Source of the DNA: Patiria pectinifera
Lineage: Eukaryota > Echinodermata > Asteroidea > Valvatida > Asterinidae
Assembly (NCBI GenBank): GCA_029964075.1
Contig: CM057149.1
Span: 3,668,465-3,732,464, forward strand
Length of the DNA stretch: 64,000 nt
Direction of reading: 5' to 3'
How positions within the stretch are numbered: the stretch's first letter is position 1; each line of letters begins with the position of its first letter. The notes under the pieces are model-generated. The model worked only from the letters and a program-made list of their open reading frames with translations, was not told the DNA's origin and searched no databases. Position numbers and translations under genes: made by a program. Of the stretch, positions 48,798 through 61,147 are shown piece by piece.

Positions 48798-51700
48798 CTG
48801 CAAAATAAAAGAAGAAAAGAAATGGTCAGAAAAAGCACCTGCATTTTTTTGCAAATATATATGTCACACTACCAAAACTTCGGGTTTTTTTTGGGGGGGG
48901 GGGTGGACAGGAGTTGGTCAGCCATTGCCATCAATTATTCGTTTCATTTTGGTCAAATATTATACAAAGCGTCTGTCTCGGAGTCGATCTAGCTTCTTGT
49001 CATATCGAATTTGGGAAAGGGCCCCATGTAGGTGATTGAGGGCATTCTGACTTCAGCCTGCGGACAGTCAGGATCAATACCACCATGCCTCCTATTCATT
49101 AGTCAGTTCATACCGTGGTGTTTTTTTTTTCGGAAAATGAGTTCCCGCATTCCCTTCTGTTTTCGAATGATGTTTTTTTTTATATTTATCATGTTGCTGT
49201 TTTATAAATTTGCCATTATCGTATTTTTTTTTGTTTTACACTGATATTGCACTATAACTTTTTTAGGAAGAGCTTCGCATTCTTTCTATAGATGTTCTCC
49301 GTGTGGCTGACTGTGTCGTCCGATCCACGTCTCACAGATAAAAAAATCACCAGCATTCAACAAAGATCCTGCGTGGGCCGAGTGTTGTTTTGCTATTCCG
49401 CCCGGCCTCATAATCAACACCCTACTCATGCATGGCTGAACATTAGTGAAAACGTTTCTGATTCTGGTCAATAACTGTATCGAATTTTGGCTGAGGAAAA
49501 AAATCGGTAACCTTTCCAGTTTTGTGGGAGACAAGGACTTAGGCCTATGCAAAGAGACATGTTTTTGTACTCTGCCTGTATACATAGGCCTAACTGTTTT
49601 ATTTCACACAATAAAAAAAAGGTATTTGCGTCAATTATATAGTATAAAACCATGCAATTAATCATTGTGGTGAACTTTCAATAATATCAACTGAAATATC
49701 ATGTTCCCCCCCTTTTTATATTTTGTAAATGACTCTACAATGAATGACGATCGACGAGGCCTAATTTCAGGGTTTACAAACCAATAATGTCCCACCACCA
49801 AACGTCCCTTTTGTGGGGACAGGGGTTGGCCAGCCATTTCTATCAATTATTCCATGAATTGTGGCCAACTATTGCGCCTGTCTCGGACTCGACCTAGCTT
49901 CTTGTCCTATCGAATTCGGGTAAGGCCTCATGTAGTGATTGAGGGCATTCTGACTCCAGCCTGCGGATAGTCAGGATCAATGCCACCTTGCCTCTTATAC
50001 ATGAGTCTGTTCATACCGCTTTATTCTTAAATAAGTGAGTTCCCGCATTCCCTTTTTTCCCCTATTTTTTTCATTAGTCATGTTGCTGATCTATAAATTT
50101 ACCGTCATCGTAACTTAATGTTGTACACGGATATTGGACTTTAACTTGTTTAGGAAGAGTTTCGCAATTTTCTATATTATGTTATTTTTAGTATTAGTGT
50201 TTAGGTGATTCTTTCTTAATTAGTTGAATATTCATTTGTTTATTCATAAGTATTCGCCAATTTATTGCGATTTTCATAGTGATTTGAAATATTATTCCTA
50301 CCTTATAATCATTTATATATATAGTCGTATATCATGTTTATCTACTCTGGTGATTGTTGTCTTAATATGCAATTTAAAAGACACAATCAGCTATATGACT
50401 TACATTTTACTAATTAATAGAGAATTAGTGAATGTGTTTTGGTTTTCACAATTTTGTTGACACTACTTCAGTACAAACAATTACTGCATTCCACATAATT
50501 ATAGTGTAATTTTGTATCTGAAAAGAGTTTTACACGGAGGAGTAAGAACTAAATCAGTGACCAGTAGAATTCAAGTATGGATTTCAATGGTGATATACGT
50601 ATACAAGCAAAGACAATGGTACTAACTAATGAGTGAACCCAAAGCCACTGGAATTACATAGGACAGTGGAGAGGTCATAGTTTCGAAAATGTGAATTCCC
50701 AAGAGGACAACTAACCACCAACCCCTTCAAATGCCATGTAACCTTTCCTCCTCATCCATATCTGACGCTAAACATCAACCTGTCTGCAAGAGTATGCATT
50801 TTCATTTCACTCCCCGCACCGTGGATCTAAGGTCCATTTAATTATATCAAGTGTTGATCGTTATTGTCCAGTTTTAAATCGATCACACATGTTCTTGTTT
50901 TCCCGTTTATTATCTTGATAGTTGTCTCTTGGTGGTTTTTGTAAAGCAACTTATAGTGCTTTCACTTTTTTCCACTATATTTGAATCGTTATGTTTAATA
51001 ATAATAGCCGGACAGAGCTCAACCAAGATCTCAGGGAATACCACCGTAGGATCCGTGTCCATGAGTTTTTCCCTGATTCTGACCCACGTGACTAATAACA
51101 CTTCTGTGTAAAAAGTACCCGGGTACCCCCAAAAAATCGAGTAGCATGTCTTGAGACTATATATTTTCTGTCATTTCACGAGTCACTGTTAAGGTTGGTA
51201 CATATATTGGAAACGATCTGTGATGCTCAAGTTCATGATTTACAATTGATGAAAATAAACATGCACAGTACACTTTGGTAGTATATGTTTACCAATTCAA
51301 TAGGACATAAACTGTACTTCGAGTTAAAATTCAGTGAACACGAAGGCAACTTATCTTTCTCAGAAAGTTCAAATCTCGGAAATCAAACCAAACAAAAAAA
51401 AAATTAAGAAAAGCACCTGCATTTTTGGCAAATATATATGTCACACGAGCAAGACTGGTTTTTTTTATGTACAGGGGTTGGCCAGCCATTTTCATCAATT
51501 ATTCCATTAATTGTGGCCAACTATAAAATATAGTGCCTGGTTGAGACTCGATCTAGCTTCTTGACCTGTCCAATTCGGGATAGGCTTCATGTAGGTGGTT
51601 GAGGGCATTCTGACTTCAGCCTGCGGCCAGTCATGTTCATACCGTTTTATTCTGAAATAGGCGAGTTGCCTTCAAGCAACTAACTAATGAGTGAATCCAA

Positions 51701-52875
51701 AGATACTGGAATTACATACGACGGTGGAGAATACTAGAATCCGTCTTTGTGAGTTTTGCCTTGATTCCGACCCATGTGACCGAGAACCCCTCTGTGTAAA
51801 AAGTATACCTTACTGCCAAAAAATCTTGTTCCATCATTTGGGGCTTGATATATCCTCAAGTTGCCAGTTCACAAGTCACTTTTTTATCTTTTTTTTCATG
51901 AATATGATGGGAAAAGATCAGTAAATGTACAAGTTCATGGTTTACATGTGATAAAAATAAACATGTACAGAACACTTTGGCAGTAGGTGTACCAATTCGA
52001 AAAGGACATAAACTGAACTTCAAGTGAAAGTTCAGAGAACACAAAGGCAACTTTAGCTTTCTTCCAAGGTTCCAATGCTGGAAATCAAACCAAACAAACA
52101 AAGGAAAGCACCTGCAATTTTGGCAAATATATATGTCACGCCAGCAAAACTGCTCTTTTCATTGCATTATATTCTGAAATATGTGAGTTTCCGAATTCTC
52201 TTCTGTTTTCCTATGATTTTTTTTATTAATCATGTTGGTGTTTCATGAACTTGCCTTTATCGTAAATTATAGTTTTTCACCGATATTGCACTTTTGCTTG
52301 TAAAGGAAGAGTATTGGATGCTTTCCATAGATGTTAATTTTAGTATTAGTACTTGGAGGATTCCTTGTAAATAAGTTTGATAAATCATCCGATTTTTCTT
52401 AAGTATTCATAGATGGTGATTTGAAATATCATTATTCGTATACAATAATCATATATAGTTGTATAGCATGTTTATCTCAAGTGGTGATTGTTGTCTTTAT
52501 ATGAAATTTAAAAGATAGGATCGGCAATAGGACTAATTTTTCACTAATTAATAAAGAATTATTGATTGTGTTTGGGTCTTCAGAGTTCTGTTGGAACTAC
52601 TTCAGTACAAACAATAATCGCATTTAATATATGTGATATAGTTTTGTATCTGCAATGTACACATATAGGAAACACGAACTAAATCAGTGACCACGAGAGT
52701 TCAAGTATGAATTTCTGTTGTGATATACGTCTACAAGCAAAAACAAGGGAACTAACTACTGGGTGGACCCAAAGCCACTGGACAATGGATAGGTTCATAG
52801 ATATGAATTCTCAATATAGGGCAAATAACCACCACCTCCTTCCAATACCATAGTAACCTTCCTCCTCAACCACAC

Positions 52876-53063
52876 CTGTAGTGGCGTATCCAGAGGGGGG
52901 CGGGTTCTGTGAATAATTTGTTTTAGTACGTATTTCCATAAGTGGTAGGAGAGTTCTGACATCAACCCCCAATACGGAATCCAGCTCCTAAACCTTTACA
53001 ATTCATCGTGAAAATCGGCATGCATAATAATGGTCTATTTTTAAGAGCGCCCCCATTTGGAAG
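52876..53063. mobile_element. Probable hAT-like MITE remnant
   Basis: TAGTGGCGTATCCAGAGGGG at left is a GGCGTA-type end, and GAGCGCCCCCATTTGG closes the insert before the segmental unit resumes (ATCAATTATTCC). No clear inverted right end or target duplication. Confidence 0.4.
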
Positions 53064-54037
53064 ATGGATACATCAATTATTCCATTAATTGTGGCCAACC
53101 ATTATGTATAGCGCCTGTCTCGGACTTGATCTAGCTTCTTGCCCTGTCAAATTCAAGATAGGCCTCATGTAAGTGGTTGACGGCATTCTGGCTTCAGCGT
53201 ACGGACAGTCAGGATCAATGCCATCTTGCCTCCTATACAGGAGTCTGTTCATTCCGTTTTATTCTGAAATAAGCGAGTTCCCGACTTCTCTTTTGTTTTC
53301 CTTTGAATTTTTGTTTTATTAATCATGTTGGTATTTTATAAATGTGCCTTTATCGTAAATTGTTGTTTTACACCGATATTGCACTTTTACTTGTTTAGGG
53401 ATGGTTTTGGATTTTTTATCAATGTTAATTTTAGTATCATTACTTGGAGGATTCTTTGTAAATTAGTTTGACTATTCTTCCGTTTATTCATAAGTGTGCA
53501 CCGATTAACTAATGAGCGAACCCAAAGCCACTGTAATTACACAGGACAGTGGAGAGGTCGTTTAGGCTTGTCAAATGAATCCCCAATAGGGCAACTCACC
53601 ACCACACATTTCCAATACCGTAACCTTTCCTCCTCGTTCATATCTGGACGAAACATAAACCTTTCTCTAAAAGTATCGATTTTTATTTCACTCCCAGTAC
53701 TTTGCACCATATAGAGCTCGGTCATGCAAAATCTCAAAGAATACTACGGTAGGATCTGTCTCCGTGAGTCTTTCTTTGATTCTGACCCATGTGACCAAGA
53801 ACTCTTTCGTGTAACAAGTATCCGGGTACCCCAAAAATATTGTGTACCATCACTTGAGACTGATGTGCAAATTGTCAGTTCACAACTCACTTTTTTTGTA
53901 CACGATGCAAAGCGATCAGTTATGCTCAAGTCCATGGTGATACAAATGATACAAATAAACATGTACAGTACCCTTTGCCAGTATGTGTACCAAAATTGTT
54001 CTTTAATTGAAAATTCAAGGAACACAAGCCAACTTAC

Positions 54038-54064
54038 CTAGATCAGAATAAGAAAAACTTCGAT
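54038..54064 (-). CDS. Candidate ROCO microexon (27 bp)
   Basis: On the minus strand TTTCCAG precedes 27 bases and GTAAGTTGG follows. Read in the phase of the next exons (one base carried in) it gives RSFSYSDL with no stop and passes phase 1 onward. It lies in the segmental-duplication zone, where other copies of this spot exist with broken donors (near 51355 and 52047). Splicing is unproven; it could be a relic. Confidence 0.3.
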   Translation of the reverse strand: MEVFLILI

Positions 54065-54811
54065 CTGGAAATGAAAGAAAACAAACATGGTCAAGGAAAG
54101 CACCTGCATTTTTTGCAAATATATATGTCACACTACCACAACTTCATTTGGGGGGGGGGGGTGGACAGGGCTTGGTTAGGCATAACCGTGGGCCGAGTGT
54201 TATTTTGCTGTTCCGCCCGGCCTCATAATCATCGCCCTACTCATCATGCATGGCTGAACATCAGTGAAAATATTTCTGATTCTGGCCAATAACCATATCG
54301 AATTTTGGCTTTGGAAAAAAAATCGGTAACCTTTCCCGTTTTTGTGAGAGACAAGGACTTAGGCCTATGCAAAAAGACTTTGTTTTACTCTGCCTGTACA
54401 CATAGGCCTAACTGTTTTAATTCACACAATCAAAAAAGTATTTGTGTCAATTATATGGTATAAAACCATGCAATTAATCATTGCAGTGCAATTTCATTAA
54501 TTATCAACTGAAATATCATGTCCCCCCTCCTGTTTACTGTACAATGAAAAACGATCGACGAGGCCCAATTTCAGGGTTTACAAACCACATATGTCCCTCA
54601 CCATAAGTCCCTCTTTGAGTGGACAGGGGTTGGCCAGCCACTTCCATCAATTATTCCATGAATTGTGGCCAACTATCATATATGGCGCCTGTCTTGGACT
54701 CGATCTAGCTTCTTGTCCTATCAAATTTGGGTTAGGCCTCATGTAAGTGATTGAGGGCATTCTGACTCCAGCCTGCGGACAGTCAGGATCAATGCCACCT
54801 TGCCTCCTATA

Positions 54812-55002
54812 CAGTGGCGTGGCCAGGAATTTTTAAGTGTGGGGGGCGCTGGGAGGGGGGGGGGGCTGGAATATTTCATGGGGGCCTCATATAGATCAGT
54901 GATATTTTTTTTAGAAACTCAAAATCTCAGTGGGGAAGGGGGAGACTGGGGGGCGACAAGGTTTCATGGGGGGCTGTCACCCCCCCCCCGGCTGCGCCAC
55001 TG
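54812..55002. mobile_element. hAT-like MITE, 191 bp
   Basis: CAGTGGCGTGGCCAGG at left and CCGGCTGCGCCACTG at right are inverted ends. G-rich interior. The left flank is the segmental unit (CTCCTATA) but the right flank does not match it, so the target duplication is not seen. Confidence 0.7.
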
Positions 55003-55920
55003 CTATGAAAGCTAAGGCAAAGTTTAACCTTAGTTAGCCATGACATAATGAAAGTAGCGCGTATCTGCTCAATCAGAAATGTCCACACAAGCTTTAATGT
55101 GGGAAATGACCACAAGATGACCCAATTATCTACACTAAATTCCTTGTATCTTAATAACGGACGGTCGCAGAAATCTGGGGGTTGCAGATTATGAAGATTA
55201 TTATTATTATTATATGCAGAGTATTATCTCGAGAACCCAATGTCATAGCACACTGTGAGTAGCGAATTTGTAAAGAGGATGACGTTCTCTTTCAATTCAT
55301 ATAAAGCTAGTTTTTTCTTGGTTAAGAAACCACTAATCATTTTTTCGTCAAGGTTTTCCCCCAAAGATTGTTGCAGAGGTCAGTCTTGTGAGTGCACGTG
55401 ACCTAAGCCCGCATTGTTGTGTCCGGCCGTTCAACTGACTCGGGGGGGGGGGTATTACCATGTTTGTATCATGCAGTATGTACGTGTACATGTCATAGAG
55501 CTGTATTATACATGACCACTGATTTCGTTTAAGTTTGACGTGTATTTTTTAGGCCTCAATGTTCACTTTTTTGACATGCTAATGGACTTGTCAAATCTTT
55601 ACTTAATGCACTAATTTGCCATTGGCACTGAAATTTTATAACCTGTTTACCTGAGTCCAGTTTTTTCTTGTTCATTTAAAGGGACACTAGGTCCTGGAAC
55701 AGCCCAATTGGGCTACAAAACGCGCTTTGAACGAGATGATGAAATCGGAAATAACTTTTAAAAGTAGGATATAAACATCCACACAACTAGCCTTTCAAAA
55801 CTGGGCGCTTTTGTGTTATTCCTGTATTATGCTTGCGAGAACGAATTTCTGGGTCCACTTTTGAGACCCCATCAATTCGAGCTGTTTGGATGCTAGTTGT
55901 GATTTCATTCGTACGCGTAA
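55003..55920. other. Unassigned sequence
   Basis: A TTATTATTATT microsatellite at 55199-55213 and a G run at 55442. Otherwise nothing recognised. Confidence 0.4.
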
Positions 55921-56286
55921 GGCCAAAAAAAAAAAAGTCTCCGGTTTCTGGTATGGAGCTTGCCCAAAAAGTGGTGCGGCTACGCTTTTTTTTTTTTACT
56001 GATTTTTTTTGCTTCAAATGTCGGCTGATGACTGCAATTAAATGGTGCCCGACTAGACTTAGTGCAAATATATGGGAGTCCAGAGAAGCCACATAAAGCT
56101 TATTCTCAATCATAACCCCATCTAAAAACACGTTAAAATTGTGCAGCAGCAGGATTCAAGTCAAACCAGTGAATTTGGCGGTTTTGAAACATCATCTTTC
56201 ATTGAAATATACAATTTTTCATTTTGCCGACGCGAATGGCTACGGCGACGCGCGCGAATACTAGAAACCAGATTTTTTTGGGGGCC
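55921..56286. mobile_element. PIF/Harbinger-like MITE, copy 2
   Basis: Same family and orientation as 38137-38507 (TCCGGTTTCTGGTATGGAGC, GTGCAAATATATGGGAGTCC and GCCGACGCG..TGGCTACGGC shared). Flanked by TAA (55918-55920, 56287-56289). Roughly 90% alike. Confidence 0.8.
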
Positions 56287-56931
56287 TAAAGTGTTCGCCT
56301 TGTGCGGGCGTTGAAAAAAACAAATTTTGTTTGCATTGGTGATTGGTCACCGCGCGCTGTTCCCGACACACAACGTGTATAGCGTACATGAGAGCGACAC
56401 GAAAAACTTTTTCGTACTCCGTCATGTCCGATGTAAACAAGCGGTTTTTTTCGTCTTTTCTTGGGAACGGTAAGACATAAGGTTGGTTTCCTTTCAACCA
56501 GATGTTTGAAATAGGCTTTGTGACAAACTATATGTGAACGGATCTTTGAAATTCCAAAAAAAGTAACACAAAGGCTGCCTGCTAGATGTATGTGGTGTAT
56601 ACGGAAGGACGTGTCCCTCAGTTTGCGCTATGTACATTTTATTGAGAATAAATGGTCCTATGTGGTACTGGCCAGCGTGTTGCGTGTGGTATGCAAATTG
56701 TAAGGTCAATATGACAAGCTGTGGAGCTGTTTCACACATCTTTTGCGCGTTTGGGCCCCAAACTTATCAAAATGGAGTGCTATATAACTTTTGGACTAAC
56801 ACGGCTACCCACCACTTAATCAAGTATAATATTTCGTAGTCCCAACGACTTAAACAAAATATCATACTTTTGTCTGGGCTCAATACTTTGTCATTGTCTT
56901 ATGTGTTAGGAAAACAATTGAAGGTCGTATA

Positions 56932-57000
56932 CAGTCGACTCTCGTTTATACGAGCTCCTTGGGACTTCTGACAATACCTCGTATTATCCGACGCCTCGTC
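56932..57000. mobile_element. Possible Tc1/mariner-pogo type terminus
   Basis: ACAGTCGACTCTCGTTTATA and CGAGCTCCTTGGGACTTC resemble the CAGTTGACTCTCG-type ends of pogo/Tigger elements. Only a faint partner (AACGAGAGTAC near 57163) was found. Confidence 0.35.
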
Positions 57001-58103
57001 TTAAGCGATAGGGAATTTTTCGCGCACTCGCCGACACATGCACCATGGATCGTTTAAGTAGCTTATGCATAGGCCACATGCTTTTGTTGAAATTGTAATG
57101 AATTTGCCTTTAAAAAGTGAAATCACGTTCTCCATGAAATTATGATGTATAAGAAATGAAGTAACGAGAGTACATGTACATGACTTTCTAACACCAAATA
57201 ATTACAAAATATCTTACTTGATTTGAAAGTATATCATATTTCGAAACATCGAGAACAGTTATTATAACGTCATATATCCTGTCATTTTACAGAAAATGGG
57301 AATTTCATTTCATTTTTTTGACAATAAAAACAAGACAAACGAAGCTTTCCTGGTTTTTTCCGGAGTCCCTGAACCCAAAACTTAGAACAGTCAAACAACC
57401 TATTCCCCAGACAAATCTGAAGATTTAAAAAAATTCACAACAAAATCATGTATTTCTTTATATTAAAGTTATTGAAAAGGAATTGTGTATTGCGGGACTG
57501 TCAACCCCGCAGCGATTATAAATAAGGTGTAATATCGGAGACATACTGACTATATGAAGTACAATAAATTCATAAACACTAGACATTTCGTCAACGACAG
57601 TGTAAGGTACGCGCGCGTATTTTACAGAAACGAGTAATTTTCGTATTTACGAATTAACACCCTGGTAGACTGTGCGCTAACTTTGTATAATAGTTCGCAT
57701 GAAGTAACTCACCAGTTTAAGAATCTTTTTTATATACTTTGTGGGATGAAAGGACTTTGGGAGCAAGTTACCAAAAAAATACTTTTTTAAACTTTTATTT
57801 TGCCCGTTGCCATGGTTACGGGCCATTATGTGTTTTGGCCATTTTGGGAAATTTTGAGGCTGCAAAAATTCATATTTTGCGTAATTTTCAAAAATCATCA
57901 AGCCAACCTGCGAAGTAATGTCACAAAAGTATTTATATCACGACAAAGGATCATCCTTACACTTACAAGAAAAAAATAAAAACACTTCTTAAAAATCTCC
58001 TTTGTATTATTTTTAGGCCCTATGCAGCATGTTTTTACAACTAGCAAAATTACATTTTTTACCCCATTTTTATCCCTCCAAAATGGCAATTGCCAGGGCA
58101 CTC
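57001..58103. other. Unassigned sequence
   Basis: AT-rich, with no exon supported. A GTGAGT-like donor on the minus strand near 57710 has no convincing exon before it. Confidence 0.4.
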
Positions 58104-59071
58104 AGAATAAATTCCCTACGGCAATGGTTAGTTCAGACATTGGTCTTTTCATATCTGGTGAGAAATTTGCGGGTTGGTGTATAGCCTTTGAGCAGTAGCG
58201 CTCCAAAAAAGGTAAATTTCACACCCCTTCTCCTCCTCGCTTTTCGGATATTCCAAGTTGCCCCGTATTGTAAAAAAAGCCATCTTACATAATTCAGAAT
58301 TTCCCAAGGCCATTTTGATGTATGTAATCTGAACAACATTGTACTTGTTGACTTGTTGGGGGAGGGCGTGGTTCTCTTTTGAGCTTTGGGAGTGGGGTGG
58401 CAGGGGAAGGGACTAGCTGTGAGACGGCTGTTGGTGTAGATTGTACAAGGTTTACTTGTTAATTGATATCTAGTATTTAAAATTTAATTTAGGCAAATAC
58501 ATGTGCAGAAATCAAATTCTAAATTTGGTGGCAAGGGAAGGGGCGGGGCCCATGTGACAATGATTTTACCGACAATGCCAAGTTATTGGTGGGTGGTCAC
58601 ACCCCACCCTCAACCCTAACAATGCCCCTGGGGTGGGGAAAAAGGAGGATGTGAAAAGGAAATCTATGTTATTTCTAAAGTGTTCACTTGCATAGTATTT
58701 ATTTACATTTGTTTCGTTATGCAACCTACAAGTTTAAAATTCGGTGGCAAAGGGGTAGTGGGCGGGGCCTAGCCAGGTGTGGGGGGGAGTACACGACCTA
58801 CTATTCATCCACTGGTCTAATAATGATACACAGTCTGATTCTGTTTGTGAAAATGTGCTAGATTCATAATTATACAAGTATAATTATACGATACCAATAA
58901 TACAAGTTATTACTCAAAACAAAGGAAAACACTGAAAATACACTTTTAAGGTTTTTTCGTGAAATTTACCATTTTTGGAGCGCTACTGCACAAAGGATTA
59001 ACAATAACCCAAAATTTTCTCACCAAATTTGAAAAGACCTAAACTAACCACAGCCGAAGGGAAATTATTCT
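58104..59071. mobile_element. TIR element, 968 bp, about 120 bp inverted ends
   Basis: Left arm from AGAATAAATTCCCTACGGC through CAGTAGCGCTCCAAAAA.GGT to 58222. The right arm is its inverse, 58953-59071, ending GGGAAATTATTCT. Flanks share CACTC (58099-58103, 59072-59076). Arms are roughly 80% alike. No transposase. Superfamily not decided. Confidence 0.75.
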
Positions 59072-59144
59072 CACTCTACGGGTGAGTATTCGCTAGTAGA
59101 ATCGGCCAACACCTTCGTTCTTCGCTCTATTTACCCGTAGAGTA

Positions 59145-59293
59145 TAGACCTGAGACGTAATGACGTAATGGCTTTGTTTACATATGCACTTTCCTATGGG
59201 AGCGAAGTCGGGACGCCAGATAAAGTCGGGTCCGTCTACTACATAGGAAAGCGCCATGTAAACAAAGTGTGACGTCGTTACGTCTGAGGTCTA
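59145..59293. mobile_element. Mini foldback, TA-flanked
   Basis: TAGACCTGAGACGTAA at left and TTACGTCTGAGGTCTA at right, with further inverted match (TTTGTTTACAT, CTTTCCTATG). About 149 bp, nearly all stem. Confidence 0.7.
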
Positions 59294-59295
59294 TT

Positions 59296-60960
59296 GCTAT
59301 ATATGCAGAGTAGCACCGTATTAGGCAGGTGGGTTCGCATACGACAGTAGAGTGTATGGTGTGTAAGGCGGGCTGCAAGGGAGCGTGAGCCCAAAGGCAA
59401 CAAGATTAAACCCACTTAAGTAAACCAGAGGAATCGGCTGTTACCACTGGGTAAGCCGACCTCGGTCGGTACTGCGTGGCGCCAGCGGAGGATGAACCGA
59501 ATCCGGTTGCGCCGTTGGGGGGGGGGGCGCAGGGATGGCTGCACAACGGTTCTGCCGTCAGCTTGCAGCACGGCCCTGAAATATTGGGAGATGAATATCT
59601 TGGACGATGTCCAACATCCCGCCTGCATGATATCTGCAAGGAGCACTCCTTGGGGCCCAAGAGGTCGCCACGCTGCGAACTTAGTGTACTCTGTTCGGGA
59701 TAGGCCAGTCAGACGATGGGAGTCGTAAGGCCCTCACGACCCAGCGAGCGATTTAATCGCAGGATGCTGGACAATGTGGTGAAACTGTCAGTGGTTATGA
59801 ACAGAGCCTAGTGGTCACAGTGGATCGGTGCAGTCCGATGGAGGTACCACTGGAGGGTATGGATAGGACACGAGATCTTGTATGCTGGGACAGAGGAGAA
59901 GGACTTTTTTGGACAAGTTGGTCCACGCAAAGGGGAGGGCGTTAGCCCGCCACGCCTTTAGCTCCTGGGATCCGGAACAGCACCCTGGGAGATGGCGGTT
60001 GAGTAATACTGCAAACAGGTCGATAATGCGGACGGTCAAACTGTGCTTAGATCGTCCACATGACAAAGGCTCGGATGGTTTACTCCATGGGGCGAATCCT
60101 GCCCCTGGAGAGTGCATCGGTTGTGGTGTGTTCTCTGTCCGCCAGATGGACCTTTCGGAGATAGATGCCATGCTGGCGACACCGATACCGTAGTTGTCAT
60201 GTGAGTAGGCACAGGCACAGGAGTATATTAGTATCACTACCACCACCGGGGATGCAGCCGGGTATTCTGTGAACACGGTACCACTTGGGATACAGGCATA
60301 AACCGTGGACGTTAGGGGGTCAGAAAAATAGTTGAAGCGAGACCCCATAAATGCAGCACAGCGAAACCAAGTCCGCGAGGTTCGCAAGTAGGCCAAGGGG
60401 GAAGCGTAGTGATAAACATTGGCGATTCACCCGCGTGTCGGGTGAGCCGTGTCCCGTTGAAGATCGGGGACGGCATCGAAATAACCGGGCCATTAGGTCA
60501 AACAGGTTCTCACTGGTCCTGTGATGGGGGCCTGTTATCTGTGGGCATATTCACTTCCACCAGATGAAATAAAATCCACTGCGTGACAGCTGTTGACGAC
60601 TGGGAAGACATTCACGAAACCTCGTCAAAGTGGACCTCTCCGTATAGCAGTCTGAAACTGAATGGCAAGAGGTCCCGTCCCTGGAAAGGAATAGACTCGA
60701 GACATTTGCAAGTTCAACTGGGGGGTAGAAAGATTACATCAAGAATTGTTACCCGTCGTGACTCTATGCCGAGACGGAAAACTCGATCAAGTTCACTGAG
60801 AACTGCCCGAAGGGAGTTGTGCAGACAGCGGAAGGCGGAGCCTAGCATTTGATACCCCTGAAAAAAAGTATTCAGACAGTAGGAGCGAAACGTTGTGTGG
60901 GTGATACCCAGACGAGCGGCGCTGTCCAAGTGTTGAAGTGCCGTTCGTTGCGGTTACGTG
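59296..60960. other. GC-rich block of unknown nature
   Basis: About 1.6 kb that is clearly richer in G+C than its surroundings, with sharp contrast on both sides. No frame shows a recognisable domain: the longest (59815-60396 minus; 59882-60193 plus) lack family motifs. The end carries AGGAGCGAAACGTTGTG (60880-60896), a phrase like those near retroelement ribozyme tails. Could be the untranslated or highly decayed part of a retroelement, or foreign DNA. Confidence 0.4.
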
Positions 60961-61147
60961 TATCGTTTGGAAACATGGACTAGTGAGTCAGGAGCCATTA
61001 TAGTGGACCAGCCAAAGTGGAATATTACACTTTGGACGGCTTTTTTGGTAATAGCAGGCAACCATGTCAGATCAATCAGTCAAAGGATGGAGAAGAAAAT
61101 GTACGTGGATGCCATTCTTAAATTTGACCCAAATATAACTACTCTGC

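Larger units (their letters stand above)
44279..54806. repeat. Diverged segmental copies upstream of the P-loop exon
   Basis: Blocks recur in the same orientation. The phrase CCTGCGGACAGTCAGGATCA or a variant occurs near 44499, 49058, 49961, 53198 and 54772 (partial near 51621). GTTCAAGTATGAATTTC or a variant occurs near 44334, 44810, 50571 and 52701. CAAATATATATGTCAC occurs near 48850, 51431, 52124 and 54116. The unit includes a microexon locus (GCAACTTAC... context). Copies are shuffled and partly deleted, about 80-90% alike. CR1 LINE, MITE and simple-repeat insertions lie between them. Confidence 0.85.

Noticed and set aside
57677-57901. Further upstream ROCO exon with GTGAGT donor
   Set aside because: No acceptor or family similarity in the preceding open frame.
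59815-60396. 193-codon minus-strand frame and overlapping 103-codon plus frame
   Set aside because: GC-rich DNA has few stops by chance; no recognisable motif in either.
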